A stretch of DNA of 64,000 bases from positions 62,001 through 126,000 of the forward strand of contig NZ_JAGIQA010000007.1 in the NCBI RefSeq assembly GCF_017814975.1, given 5' to 3'. A program made the position numbers and the translations under genes. Positions 42,490 to 51,273 of this stretch are shown piece after piece (the stretch's first letter is position 1; the number at the start of each line of letters is the position of its first letter). The DNA is from Cupriavidus consociatus. Its GTDB lineage: Bacteria > Pseudomonadota > Gammaproteobacteria > Burkholderiales > Burkholderiaceae. The notes below the pieces were generated by a model. That model was not told the DNA's origin, did no database searches, and saw only the letters and a list, made by a program, of their open reading frames with translations.

Positions 42490-43758
42490 TCAGTGCGCGC
42501 AGCAACGGTGCCGGCGGATGTCGCAGCGGTGCTGCGTCACCACCGTGATCCGCCCGCGCTTGACCACCCACAGGCGCGGCGGAATGTCGATCAGCGCGTC
42601 CGCCACCTTGAAGGTGTCGAGGATCACGATATCGGCCTGCCGGCCCGCTTCCAGGCCATAGCTGTCCTGCAGCCCGATCGCGCGCGCGGCGTTGTGCGTG
42701 CCCATGCCGAGCACCGCGAGCTGGTGCTCCGGCACGCCGAACTGCGCCACGTGCGCAAGCATGTTGCCGATCTGCAGCATGTCGGCCTTGCCGAACGGCG
42801 TGAAGGCATTGCGGATGTTGTTGGACGAATAGGCCACGTTGACCCCGCCGTGATGCAGCGCCTTCACCGGCGTGAGCCCGCGGCGCTGGTTCCGCGCGTC
42901 CTTGCGCCCGCCCAGGTACAGATCGGTGGCGGGCAGGGTCACGATGCTGATGCCGGCCTCGCGCAGTTGCGCCACCAGCGGCTCCAGCTGCGCCGTGTCG
43001 AGTGCGCCCAGGCTGGTCACATGTCCCAGCGAGACGCGGCCCTGGTAGCCGCATTCGATGGTCTTCCGAGCGATGTAGTCCACCGCGGCAAAGCGCTGGT
43101 CGGCGGTGTCGTCGGCAAAGTCGGCGTGCATGTCGACCGGCGCGTCATAGCGTTGCGCCAGCTCGAACACCATGTCGATATGGCGCACGGTATCGGTCCA
43201 GCTCAGCTCGTTGTACGGGCAGCCGCCGACCACGTCAGCGCCCATGTCCATGGCCTCGATCATCAGCTCGCGCGTACCCTGCGACTTCAGGATGCCCTCC
43301 TGCGGGAAGGCCACGATCTGCAGGTCGAGCAGGTCCTGGTACTCCGCCTTGAGCTCCAGCAGCGTCTCCACCCCGATCAGCCCCTGGATCAGGTCGACGT
43401 CGGGATGGGCGCGGATCGCGACGGTGCCATGCCTGACCGCCATGTCCAGCACCTGGCGCGAGCGGTCCAGCACATCGTGCCGCTGCTGCTTGCATTTCAG
43501 GATGCCGGTGACGCGGATGGCCTCGTCCAGCGTGCCCAGCCGGGCGGGCAGCCGGCGATGCAGCAGCGCCTTGTCCAGGTGCAGGTGCGGTTCCACCAGG
43601 CCCGGGATGGCGGCGCGGCCGCCGGCTTCGATCACTTCGTGCGCCGGCGCGTCGATGCCGGGTTCGATGGCGGCAATGCGCCCGTCGCGGATGGCAATAT
43701 CGGTCAGGGGCGCGTCGTCGCGGACGCACGCATCCCGGATCAGCAGGTCCAGCTGCAT
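42490..43758 (-). CDS. Cytosine deaminase-like amidohydrolase with altered Asp site
   Basis: A 422-residue amidohydrolase-superfamily enzyme. The hallmark PHLHLDKALL gives His58 and His60, with His211 in VDMHADF and His246 in SLGHVTSLG. In cytosine deaminase an aspartate follows at the position that here reads YSSNNIRNAFTPFG, with Asn313-Asn314, so the usual metal/catalytic Asp is missing. That sequence form defines a subgroup with unknown substrates. Start ATG 43758 has GAGGAGACA upstream. It is the first of three genes (with DUF1097 and gamma-glutamyltransferase) downstream of a two-component system. Confidence 0.86.
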   Translation of the reverse strand: MQLDLLIRDACVRDDAPLTDIAIRDGRIAAIEPGIDAPAHEVIEAGGRAAIPGLVEPHLHLDKALLHRRLPARLGTLDEAIRVTGILKCKQQRHDVLDRSRQVLDMAVRHGTVAIRAHPDVDLIQGLIGVETLLELKAEYQDLLDLQIVAFPQEGILKSQGTRELMIEAMDMGADVVGGCPYNELSWTDTVRHIDMVFELAQRYDAPVDMHADFADDTADQRFAAVDYIARKTIECGYQGRVSLGHVTSLGALDTAQLEPLVAQLREAGISIVTLPATDLYLGGRKDARNQRRGLTPVKALHHGGVNVAYSSNNIRNAFTPFGKADMLQIGNMLAHVAQFGVPEHQLAVLGMGTHNAARAIGLQDSYGLEAGRQADIVILDTFKVADALIDIPPRLWVVKRGRITVVTQHRCDIRRHRCCAH

Positions 43759-43843
43759 GGCGTGTCTCCTCAGGTCTTGTCGTTCTGCCGGAGCCGCTGC
43801 CCCGTGACCTGAAGCGTAGGTGCCGGCGCGTGCCGGCTGCATC

Positions 43844-43874
43844 AGGATCGGCTGAATTCGACCTAAGGATCGGC
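43844..43874. promoter_or_regulatory. Direct repeat AGGATCGGC in the amidohydrolase promoter
   Basis: Two identical copies of AGGATCGGC (43844-43852 and 43866-43874) start 22 bases apart, about two helical turns, in the 135-base gap upstream of the amidohydrolase operon and just after the response regulator gene. Such spacing fits binding of a dimeric NarL-type regulator. The link to that regulator is inference. Confidence 0.45.
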
Positions 43875-43893
43875 CTAGCTGCGCTGCACCATG

Positions 43894-44559
43894 CTATGGG
43901 ATATGGCTCGCCGCGCCGACCTCTCCCGCTTCCGCCAGGAGCCCGTGCCGGATGGCGTAGTGCACCAGGCCCGCGGTCGAAGAGAGTTCCAGCTTGGCCA
44001 GGATGTTGGCCTTGTGCGTGCTGACCGTCTTGCCGCTGAGCGACAGCGTCAGCGCGATCTCATTGATGCCCTGCCCTTCGGCCAGCATCTGGAACACCTG
44101 CAGTTCGCGCGCCGTCAGCCGCGCATGCGGCAACACCGCCAGCTGCCGCGCCTGGCCGATCAGCTTGTCGGCGATCGCGGGCGACACCGCGGTGCCGCCG
44201 CGCGCCACCTTGCGGATGGCGCCGATCAGCTGGTCCGATTCGACATTCTTGGTCAGGTACCCGGCGGCGCCGGCGCGGATCGCCTGCACCGCGTACTGCG
44301 ACTCGCGATACATGCTCAGCACCAGCACCGGCAGCGCCGGATAGCTGGCCTGCAGCTGCTGGATCAGCACGATGCCGCTGCGGCCCGGCATCGACATATC
44401 CAGCAGCAGCACGTCCGGCAAGCCGGCGCGCAGCAGCGCGAGCAGTTCATTGCCATCGGCGGCCTCGGCCACTACCTGCATGTCCGGCACGGTGGACAGG
44501 ATTTTCTTCAGCCCGTCGCGGATGATGGTGTGGTCATCGGCCAGCAGGATGCGGATCAT
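43894..44559 (-). CDS. NarL/LuxR-type response regulator
   Basis: A 221-residue response regulator. The receiver domain has Asp8-Asp9 and the phosphoacceptor Asp54 in VLLLDMSMPG; the C-terminal LuxR helix-turn-helix includes LTARELQVFQMLAEGQ and SGKTVSTHKANILAKL. Its start overlaps the histidine kinase stop by four bases, so the pair is co-translated. It probably controls the adjacent amidohydrolase - DUF1097 - gamma-glutamyltransferase operon, by position. Confidence 0.93.
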   Translation of the reverse strand: MIRILLADDHTIIRDGLKKILSTVPDMQVVAEAADGNELLALLRAGLPDVLLLDMSMPGRSGIVLIQQLQASYPALPVLVLSMYRESQYAVQAIRAGAAGYLTKNVESDQLIGAIRKVARGGTAVSPAIADKLIGQARQLAVLPHARLTARELQVFQMLAEGQGINEIALTLSLSGKTVSTHKANILAKLELSSTAGLVHYAIRHGLLAEAGEVGAASHIP

Positions 44560-45653
44560 CTGGTGTCTCCTCCGGTCGCTCCGGTAGCCTCGCTAGCCTC
44601 GATAGCCCCGGCAACGCCGGCGTCACGCGGAATCAGCGCCTCGATGTGCGTGCCGTGGCCCTTTTTGCTGGTCACCACCAGCTTGCCGCCCAGCATCAGC
44701 GCACGTTCGCGCATGCCGAGCAAACCCAGGCTGCGCCGGCGGCCGGTAACGGAGGCATCGATGCCGCAGCCGTTGTCGGCGACCACCAGCCGCAGCCTGC
44801 CACCCACCTCGCACAATTCGACGCGGACGCGATCGGCCTGGCCGTGGCGGCAGGCATTGGTCAGGGCTTCCTGTGCGATCCGGAACACCGCGGTGCTGAC
44901 TTCCGCACCGAGGTCCGCCACTGGCTCAAGCGCCCTTTCGCAGGCAATGCCGGTGCGCTCCGCCAAGGACTCGATCAGCCAGTCGATCGCCGAGGCCAGC
45001 CCCAGCTCGTCCAGCACCGGCGGGCGCAGGTCGGCCGCGATGCGCTGCACCGCTTCCACGGTCGAGTCGGCGATCTCCTTGAGCATCTGCACGTGCCTGC
45101 GGTACGCATCGTCGGCAGCCGGCCCCTGCTGCGCCTCGATGAAACTGAGCCCCAGGCGCAGCGCCGTCAGCGACTGCCCCAGCTCATCGTGCAGCTCGCG
45201 CGAGATACGGGTGCGCTCGGCCTCGCGCACGGATTGCAGGTGCGCGGACAGTTCGCGCAGCTGCGCGCGCGAGGCCAGCAGTTCCTGCTCGGAGCGCTTG
45301 CGGTCGGTGATATCGCGCGAGATCCCCACCGTGCCCATAACCTCGCCGCGCGGGTTGCGGATCGGCATCTTGATGGTGTCGAACCAGCGCACGCTGCCGT
45401 CCTTGCCATGCCGGCTCTCCTCGTAGCGATGGCGCTCGCCGCTGTCGACCACCGCCTTGTCGGTATCGAGGTAGACCCGACCCCATTCCGCCGACCAGAC
45501 CTGGTCCGGCGTGCTGCCCACGATCTCGGCCTCGGTCCGGCCGCATGCGGCCATGAAGGCGTCATTGACCAGCACGTAGCGCGAGCCGGCGTCCTTCAGC
45601 CAGGCCTGGTCCGGGATGTTGTTCAATATGGCCCGCTGCAGTTCGACATCCAT
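44556..45653 (-). CDS. PAS-domain sensor histidine kinase (NarX/HisKA_3 type)
   Basis: A 365-residue cytoplasmic sensor kinase without membrane segments. An N-terminal PAS domain (residues 1-118, ILNNIPDQAWLKDAGSRYVL to VGISRDITDRKRSE) leads by a coiled coil into a HisKA_3 domain with His155 in RISRELHDELGQ. The ATPase domain has the N-box QEALTNACRHG and the DNGCGID G-box. The PAS domain probably senses a soluble ligand or redox state. Its partner response regulator overlaps the 3' end. Confidence 0.93.
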   Translation of the reverse strand: MDVELQRAILNNIPDQAWLKDAGSRYVLVNDAFMAACGRTEAEIVGSTPDQVWSAEWGRVYLDTDKAVVDSGERHRYEESRHGKDGSVRWFDTIKMPIRNPRGEVMGTVGISRDITDRKRSEQELLASRAQLRELSAHLQSVREAERTRISRELHDELGQSLTALRLGLSFIEAQQGPAADDAYRRHVQMLKEIADSTVEAVQRIAADLRPPVLDELGLASAIDWLIESLAERTGIACERALEPVADLGAEVSTAVFRIAQEALTNACRHGQADRVRVELCEVGGRLRLVVADNGCGIDASVTGRRRSLGLLGMRERALMLGGKLVVTSKKGHGTHIEALIPRDAGVAGAIEASEATGATGGDTR

Positions 45654-45867
45654 GGCTCCCCTTTTGCAGGGCCGTCCGCCGCCCCGCCGCTCCGGTCATT
45701 CGGATTGATTCGGGACGCGCATGCATTCATGTCGATTGCGCATGAGTTGCGCCCCTGTCCCAGCGCTGACTATAACCAGCGGCGGGCGGCGGCGCCCTTG
45801 TCGTTTTCCTGAATGGGCGGGATCGCCGGATGCGGGCGGGCGTCGTGGGGCGCCCTCCCTGCGTCCC

Positions 45868-47007
45868 TTACCCCAGCACCGCGCGCGCGATCACCGTGCG
45901 CTGGATCTCCGACGAGCCTTCGTAGATGCGCAGGATGCGCGCATCGCGCACCAACCGCTCCAGCGGCATCTCACGCGTGAAGCCGAAGCCGCCGTGGATC
46001 TGCAATGCGGTATCGGTGACAAAGGCGACCGTCTCCGAGGCATAGAGCTTGGCCATCGATGCATGCTCGGTGAAAGGCTCGCCGTCGCGGCGCCGCACCG
46101 CGGCCTGCAGCGTCAGCAACCAGGCCGCTTCCAGCCGCGTGCGCATGTCCGCGAACATCCACTGCAGGCCCTGCTTGCGCGCCAGCGGCTCGCCGCCGAC
46201 CTGGCGCTGCCTGGCCCAGTCGACCGCGCACGCCAGTGCCGCTTCGCTGATGCCGAGGCTGGTGGCGGCCACGTCGAGGCGGCTGTTGTCGAGCACCTTC
46301 ATCGCGGTGCGGAAGCCGCTGCCCTCCGGTCCCAGCCGGTTTGCGGCGGGGACGAAGCAGTCCAGCGCCACCTCGTGGGCCGGCGCGCCGCGGATGCCCA
46401 TCAGCTTCTCGGCGGGCGCGACCTCCACGCCGGCGCTGTGCCGATCCACCACGAAGGCGCTGATGCCGCGCGTGCCGGCCGCGGGATCGGTCTTGGCGTA
46501 CACAACGATAAAGTCGGCGGCGTCGGCGTTGGAGATGAAATGCTTGACGCCGCGCAGGCGGTAGCCGTCGCCTTCGGGCGTGGCGCGCGTGGCCATGTCG
46601 GCCGGGTTGGAACCGGCGCGTGGCTCGGTCAGCGCGAACGCGCCCAGCTTGCGGCCGGCGGCGGCATCTGGCAGGTAGCGTTCGCGCAGCGCGTCGTCGC
46701 CGCCGATCAGGATGGAGTCGGTGGCCAGGTAGTGCGCCCCGATCATCGACGAGGTCGAAGCGCAGGCCTTCGCGACTTCGGCCAGCGACAGGATCAGCGC
46801 GACCGGCGAAGTCTCGGTGCCGCCCCAGCGCTCCGGCAGGTTCATGCCCATCAGGCCGAGTTCGGCAAGCTGCGGCACGTAGCGCGTGGTGGAAGTTTCG
46901 GCGCGGTCCACTTCGGCGGCGTTCGGAGCGAGTTCGCTCTGCGCGAAGCGGCCGATCGCTTCGGCGATCTCCAGGTCTTCCGCCTCGACGCCCATTCGCT
47001 TATGCAT
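45868..47007 (-). CDS. Acyl-CoA dehydrogenase
   Basis: A 379-residue FAD-dependent acyl-CoA dehydrogenase with ALTEPRAGSNPADMATRA as the FAD-site motif and the catalytic base Glu363 in RIYEGSSEIQRTVIAR. Substrate class cannot be read, though short/branched-chain types look like this. The ATG lies inside the end of the CoA-transferase gene (8-base overlap), after an AAGGAGAAG site, so the two genes form one translationally coupled operon controlled by the divergent LysR. Confidence 0.93.
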   Translation of the reverse strand: MHKRMGVEAEDLEIAEAIGRFAQSELAPNAAEVDRAETSTTRYVPQLAELGLMGMNLPERWGGTETSPVALILSLAEVAKACASTSSMIGAHYLATDSILIGGDDALRERYLPDAAAGRKLGAFALTEPRAGSNPADMATRATPEGDGYRLRGVKHFISNADAADFIVVYAKTDPAAGTRGISAFVVDRHSAGVEVAPAEKLMGIRGAPAHEVALDCFVPAANRLGPEGSGFRTAMKVLDNSRLDVAATSLGISEAALACAVDWARQRQVGGEPLARKQGLQWMFADMRTRLEAAWLLTLQAAVRRRDGEPFTEHASMAKLYASETVAFVTDTALQIHGGFGFTREMPLERLVRDARILRIYEGSSEIQRTVIARAVLG

Positions 47008-48205
47008 GTTGCTTCTCCTTGTCGAAATCGTGCGCGGCCAGGATGGCCTCGGTGTGCTGGCCCAGTGCCGGCGCGGGCGTCACGCGGTTGGCGCCGTAGG
47101 CGGAAAACTTGACCGGCTGCGATGGCAGGCGCACCGTGCCGCCGCCCGTGTCGGGCACCTCGGTCAGCAGGCGGCGATGCGCCGCGTGTTCGCTTTCCAG
47201 CGCTTCCCTGACATTGCGGATCGGCGCGACCGGGATGCCGGCAGCGCCGAGCACTGCGTTCACCTCCGCGACGGTGCGCGCAGCCGACCAGCTCTCCAGC
47301 ATGGCGCGCAGTTCGGACTCGAAGCGGCACCGCGTCTCGTCATCGGCAAAGCGCGGGTCGTGCGCCATCGCGGGCTGGCCGATGGCGTCGGCGAGCGCCT
47401 GGAACAGCTTGTTGTTCAGCACCGCCACCACGTAGAAGCCATCCGCGGCGCGATACGCGCCAAACGGCGCCGACGACGGATGGCGATTGCCGACGCGCCG
47501 CGGCGCCGCCCCGGTGGCCGCGTAGCGCGCGACCAGCGTGGCGCTGAGGCTGAGCGTGGCGTCGAACATTGACACATCGACATGCGTGCCGCGCCCTGTC
47601 TTCTCGCGCGCCAGCAGCGCGGCCAGCACGCCCCACGAGGCGAACAGGCCGCTGACGGCGTCGGACACGGCTTCGCCGAGCATGGTCGGCGCGCCGTCGG
47701 GCGCGCCGGTGGCGTCCATCAGCCCGCACATCGCCTGCAGGATGATGTCGTAGGCCGGGCGGTGCGATTCCGGGCCGGTCTGGCCGAAGCCCGACACGCT
47801 GGCGTAGACCAGCGACGGGTTCAGTTCGCGCAGCGTGGCGTAGCCGATGCCGAGCTTGTCCGCCACGCCGGGACGGAAGTTTTCCACCACCACGTCGGCA
47901 CCGCGGCACAGCGCGCGGGCGACATCCCGGCCATCCTCCGTCTTCAGGTCGATCACGATGCTCTGCTTGTTGCGGTTCATCGCGGAGAACAGGCCGCTCT
48001 TGCCGTCGGCGAAAGGACCGACCGCGCGATAGTCGTCGCCGCCGGGCGGCTCCACCTTGATGACCTCGGCGCCGAGATCGCCGAGCAGCGCGGTGCAATA
48101 GGGGCCGGCGAGCACGCGCGAGAAATCGATCACGCGCAGGCCGGCTAGCGGGAGATCGGGCGAATCGGGCGAATCGGGCGAATCGGGCAGGTTGGGTTGC
48201 GTCAT
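47000..48205 (-). CDS. Class III (CaiB/BaiF) CoA-transferase
   Basis: A 401-residue family III CoA-transferase of the FldA/formyl-CoA transferase type. GLRVIDFSRVLAGPYCTALL opens the fold at residue 22, and the catalytic aspartate is Asp153 in RPAYDIILQAMCGLM. The N-terminal extension NLPDSPDSPDSPDLP comes from a 9-base tandem repeat. ATG 48205 has GGAGGAGCAAG upstream. It probably activates the acid whose CoA ester is then oxidised by the overlapping dehydrogenase. Confidence 0.92.
   Translation of the reverse strand: MTQPNLPDSPDSPDSPDLPLAGLRVIDFSRVLAGPYCTALLGDLGAEVIKVEPPGGDDYRAVGPFADGKSGLFSAMNRNKQSIVIDLKTEDGRDVARALCRGADVVVENFRPGVADKLGIGYATLRELNPSLVYASVSGFGQTGPESHRPAYDIILQAMCGLMDATGAPDGAPTMLGEAVSDAVSGLFASWGVLAALLAREKTGRGTHVDVSMFDATLSLSATLVARYAATGAAPRRVGNRHPSSAPFGAYRAADGFYVVAVLNNKLFQALADAIGQPAMAHDPRFADDETRCRFESELRAMLESWSAARTVAEVNAVLGAAGIPVAPIRNVREALESEHAAHRRLLTEVPDTGGGTVRLPSQPVKFSAYGANRVTPAPALGQHTEAILAAHDFDKEKQHA
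48153..48188 (-). repeat. 9-base tandem repeat (4 units) in the CoA-transferase N-terminus
   Basis: Four adjacent GAATCGGGC-type units (the first with two mismatches) span 48153-48188. They encode the Asp-Ser-Pro repeats in front of the conserved fold, and length changes would be in frame. Confidence 0.8.
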
Positions 48206-48254
48206 GGTCTTGCTCCTCCAGAGGCTGGTGGGCCGATTCTGCGCAGCGCAGGCT

Positions 48255-48272
48255 ATCAAGTAAAATATTGAT
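48255..48272. promoter_or_regulatory. Candidate LysR operator ATCAA-N8-TTGAT
   Basis: A perfect inverted repeat, ATCAA (48255-48259) and TTGAT (48268-48272), lies in the AT-rich 94-base gap between the divergent CoA-transferase and LysR genes. Size and place fit the recognition site of the adjacent LysR regulator. No direct proof in the sequence. Confidence 0.55.
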
Positions 48273-48299
48273 TTCGAGTAGCACCTATAGGATTTTCTG

Positions 48300-49310
48300 A
48301 TGGCATCGCAGCCAACTTCGTCGCGCTCCTCGCGCATCTCGCTGCGCCTGTTGCGCTACTTCGCCGCCACGGCGGAAACCGGCAGCACCACGGCCGCGGC
48401 ACGGCTGCTGAACGTCTCGCAGCCTTCCATCTCGGTCGCCATCCGCGAGCTGGAAGCCTTGTTCGACGAAGCCCTGTTCGCCCGTGATGCGGGCACAAGG
48501 CTGGCCTTGACCCGCTTCGGGACACGCAAGCTGGCGGAAGCGCGCCAGATCCTGGGCGCGGCAACGGCTTTCGAGATCGACCAGCGCGGCGACGGCGACG
48601 CCGGCGAGGTGCGCATCGGCGTGTTCCGCACGCTGGCGCCGGCCTACCTGCCGGCAGTGCTGCGCGTGGCGCGCGAGCGCTATCCCCGGCTCGCCGTGCG
48701 CTTTGTCGAAGGCGACCTGGCCCAGCTGGAAGACTGGCTGCGCGGAGGCCAGATCGAGCTGGCGCTGACCTACGACGTGGGGTTGCCTGCCGAGATCGAC
48801 CGTGAGGTGCTGGCGGAACTGCGGCCCTACGGGCTGGTGCCGGCGGGCTCGAAGCTGGCCCGCGGCAAGGCCGCGATCTCCCTGCACGCGCTGGCGCGCG
48901 AGCCGCTGATCCTGATCGACCTGCCGCACAGCCGCGAATTCCTGATGGCGCCGTTCTGGCAGTTCGGCCTGCAGCCGGAGGTGCGCTACCGCGCCACCTC
49001 GCTGGAACTGGCGCGCAGCATGGTGGCGAACGGCCTGGGTTCGGCGCTGCTGATCACGCAGGCGCCAGCGTCAGGCCAGCCGGCCAGCGTCGTGGAAAAG
49101 CCGATCCTGGAAGAAACAGTGCGCCAGCCGCTGGTGATCGCGCAGGCAGGCACCGGCCAGACGCGCGCCGCGGCGCTGCTGGCGCAATGCGTGCGCGAAG
49201 CCGTACGCGAAACGATGGCGGCGCGGACGGCTGCGCCGGCGCGCAGGCAGAAGTCTGGCACTGACGCTCCGGGGAAATCCGGTACTGCGCCAGCGCGAAA
49301 ACTAAGGTAG
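48300..49310 (+). CDS. LysR-family transcriptional regulator
   Basis: A 336-residue LysR regulator with a helix-turn-helix at about residues 12-70 (LRLLRYFAATAETGSTTAAA, then SQPSISVAIRELE) and an effector domain. The C-terminus has a Lys/Arg/Pro-rich extension (RTAAPARRQKSGTDAPGKSG) beyond the usual length. It is divergent from the CoA-transferase/acyl-CoA dehydrogenase operon and probably controls it. Confidence 0.92.
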   Translation: MASQPTSSRSSRISLRLLRYFAATAETGSTTAAARLLNVSQPSISVAIRELEALFDEALFARDAGTRLALTRFGTRKLAEARQILGAATAFEIDQRGDGDAGEVRIGVFRTLAPAYLPAVLRVARERYPRLAVRFVEGDLAQLEDWLRGGQIELALTYDVGLPAEIDREVLAELRPYGLVPAGSKLARGKAAISLHALAREPLILIDLPHSREFLMAPFWQFGLQPEVRYRATSLELARSMVANGLGSALLITQAPASGQPASVVEKPILEETVRQPLVIAQAGTGQTRAAALLAQCVREAVRETMAARTAAPARRQKSGTDAPGKSGTAPARKLR

Positions 49311-49367
49311 AAAGCAAGCCAGGGGGGGCGTTGCCCGCACCACCCCGAGCAAATCGCCACAACCAGC

Positions 49368-50171
49368 ATGTCCAAGCCCCAGATCCTGACCTATGTCGAC
49401 GCCGGCGCCTCTGACTGGACCGCCTGCCTGATGCGCACCATCGGCCACCAGCTGCAGGCCGGCGCCTACGAAATCCGCGCGGTCATGGCCGACGATATCC
49501 GCCACGACGCCACGCTGTTCGACGACGCGGTGATGTTTGTCATGCCAGGCGGAGCCGACCTGCCCTACTGCGCGGCGCTCAATGGCGCACCCAATGCGCG
49601 CATCCGCAGTTTTGTCGAACGGGGCGGCGTCTACCTCGGCATCTGCGCCGGCGCCTACTACGCGTGCCGCGAACTTGCCTTTCACGCCGGCACCTCGGGC
49701 GCGATCTGCGGCGCCCGCGAGTTGCGCTTTGTCGACGCGGTGGCGGTCGGCTCGCTGCCGGACCTCACCGGCGGGCGCCTCTACGACGGCACGCCGCGCA
49801 CCGCCGCCGCCGTGGAGATCCGCACCACCGGCCACCTGACGCCGGCGCCGGTCTCGCTCTACACGCACTACCACGGCGGCTGCCTGTTCGATTTCGGGGG
49901 CGAGCCCGGTCCCGATACGCAGGTCTTGGCGGTCTACACGGGCATGGCCGGCACGCCGCCGGCGATCGTGGCCGCGCGCGTCGGCTACGGGCGCGCCATC
50001 CTGACGGGGGTCCACCTGGAGATCTCCGAGCGCGAGTGCAAGGACGCGCTGCGCGGCCACAGCGACATGGATGCCCATGTCCACGTGTGCCACCGGCTGG
50101 CCGAGACCGGCGCTACCCAGCTGGCGGTCTTCCGCCAGCTGCTGGCGCATGGCGGGCTGGCGCTGGGGTAG
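49368..50171 (+). CDS. BPL_N-domain (glutamine-amidotransferase-like) protein
   Basis: A 267-residue protein resembling the N-terminal domain of eukaryotic biotin-protein ligase, a class I amidotransferase-like fold. The nucleophile elbow is YLGICAGAYYACRE with Cys93, preceded by VMPGGADLPYC. The His/Glu of a triad may be in THYHGGCLFDF or ILTGVHLEIS, and the latter (H-x-E) resembles the amidotransferase end. No biotin ligase domain is attached. Its substrate is unknown. It stands alone between a LysR gene and the convergent efflux operon. Confidence 0.8.
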   Translation: MSKPQILTYVDAGASDWTACLMRTIGHQLQAGAYEIRAVMADDIRHDATLFDDAVMFVMPGGADLPYCAALNGAPNARIRSFVERGGVYLGICAGAYYACRELAFHAGTSGAICGARELRFVDAVAVGSLPDLTGGRLYDGTPRTAAAVEIRTTGHLTPAPVSLYTHYHGGCLFDFGGEPGPDTQVLAVYTGMAGTPPAIVAARVGYGRAILTGVHLEISERECKDALRGHSDMDAHVHVCHRLAETGATQLAVFRQLLAHGGLALG

Positions 50172-50196
50172 AAGGAGATCGAAGGCCGCGCCCCTA

Positions 50197-51273
50197 TCAG
50201 CGGGCCGTTCTGCGCATGGCGCGCGGCTGGTCAAGCAGCTCGATCATCAGCCAGGCGTACAGCGTGACGCCGATAAACAGCCCCATGCGCACGACAAAGG
50301 CGGTATAGACGTCCTTGCCGGCCGCGCTGTCCTGCACCGACTGCCCCAGCAGGATGACCAGCGTCACCAGCGTATTGAGCCAGAATCCCGGCGCCTGGCG
50401 CGTGGGACTGAGCCCGTAGAGCTTGCGCGCCACCAGCAGCGCGAACAGCAGCATCCACAGGAAGTACATCCACAGGTGCACGAACAGGCTGAGCGCGCCC
50501 CAGAACGCGATCGCCAGCAGGCCGCCGAGCAGCGTCGAGCCCAGCAGCTCGCGGCCCGCGTTGCGCGCCGAGGTGGTGCAGCTCTGCCGGCCGAGGCTGA
50601 CCGCTTTCATGATGATCGGCATGTAGGTGGTGGGATCGGTCATCGTGAGCAGGAAGGCGGGCATCACCACCAGCGCCGCGCGCAGCGCCACCCATGCCGC
50701 CAGGTCGTCCGGCAGCGCGCTGGCCGGGGGCGCCGGCGGCACGCCTGCGGGCTCGGGAAAGAGCCAGTGCCCGAGCGCCAGCGCCAGCACCGCCAGCAGC
50801 AGCCCCTTGACCAGCGCGGCAATGACCGTCACGGCCAGGCCGAAGTCGAAGGTGCCTGCCGACGAGATCATGGTCAGGCCGACCACCAGGAAGGTCGACA
50901 CCAGGTTGTTGCCGCCGCGCAGCCCGTAGCGGAATGCCAGGAACAGGCACAGGCCGGTCAGCAGCACGCCGCTCGCCGGATAGTGGCGCAGCAAGGGAAT
51001 CAGCAGCAGGCCGCTGCCGGTGGTCAGCATCGTCACCAGCGCCAGGCCCACGCCGGCCTTGAACGCCAGCGGGCGGTTCATGCTGGCGAGCAGGAAGATG
51101 GCCAGCACTGGCGCGAGCATCGGGATCGGCAGGCCCAGGCCGAAGCTGGCGGCCAGGCACAGCGCGGTGCCGGTGGCGAGGCGCAGCGCGCGCCGGGCAC
51201 GGGGCGAAGGCGGCGAAGGCGGCGAAGGCGGCGGCCGTGCCGAAGGGGCCTGAGCCGTGCCCTCAGTAGACAT
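50197..51273 (-). CDS. DUF2955 / FUSC-like membrane protein of an efflux system
   Basis: A 358-residue inner-membrane protein of the DUF2955 (fusaric-acid-resistance-like) group with about ten hydrophobic segments, for example LATGTALCLAASFGLGLPIP and VLLTGLCLFLAFRYGL. Its N-terminus is a Pro/Ser-rich tract encoded by a 9-base tandem repeat. It overlaps the HlyD gene by 11 bases, so the outer-membrane, adaptor and this pump-like protein form one operon. It may export aromatic carboxylic acids, as AaeAB-like systems do. Confidence 0.86.
   Translation of the reverse strand: MSTEGTAQAPSARPPPSPPSPPSPRARRALRLATGTALCLAASFGLGLPIPMLAPVLAIFLLASMNRPLAFKAGVGLALVTMLTTGSGLLLIPLLRHYPASGVLLTGLCLFLAFRYGLRGGNNLVSTFLVVGLTMISSAGTFDFGLAVTVIAALVKGLLLAVLALALGHWLFPEPAGVPPAPPASALPDDLAAWVALRAALVVMPAFLLTMTDPTTYMPIIMKAVSLGRQSCTTSARNAGRELLGSTLLGGLLAIAFWGALSLFVHLWMYFLWMLLFALLVARKLYGLSPTRQAPGFWLNTLVTLVILLGQSVQDSAAGKDVYTAFVVRMGLFIGVTLYAWLMIELLDQPRAMRRTAR
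51205..51231 (-). repeat. 9-base tandem repeat (3 units) in the DUF2955 gene
   Basis: Three exact copies of CGAAGGCGG (plus-strand spelling) at 51205-51231 encode the Pro-Pro-Ser tract before the first membrane segment. The unit keeps the reading frame. Confidence 0.8.
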
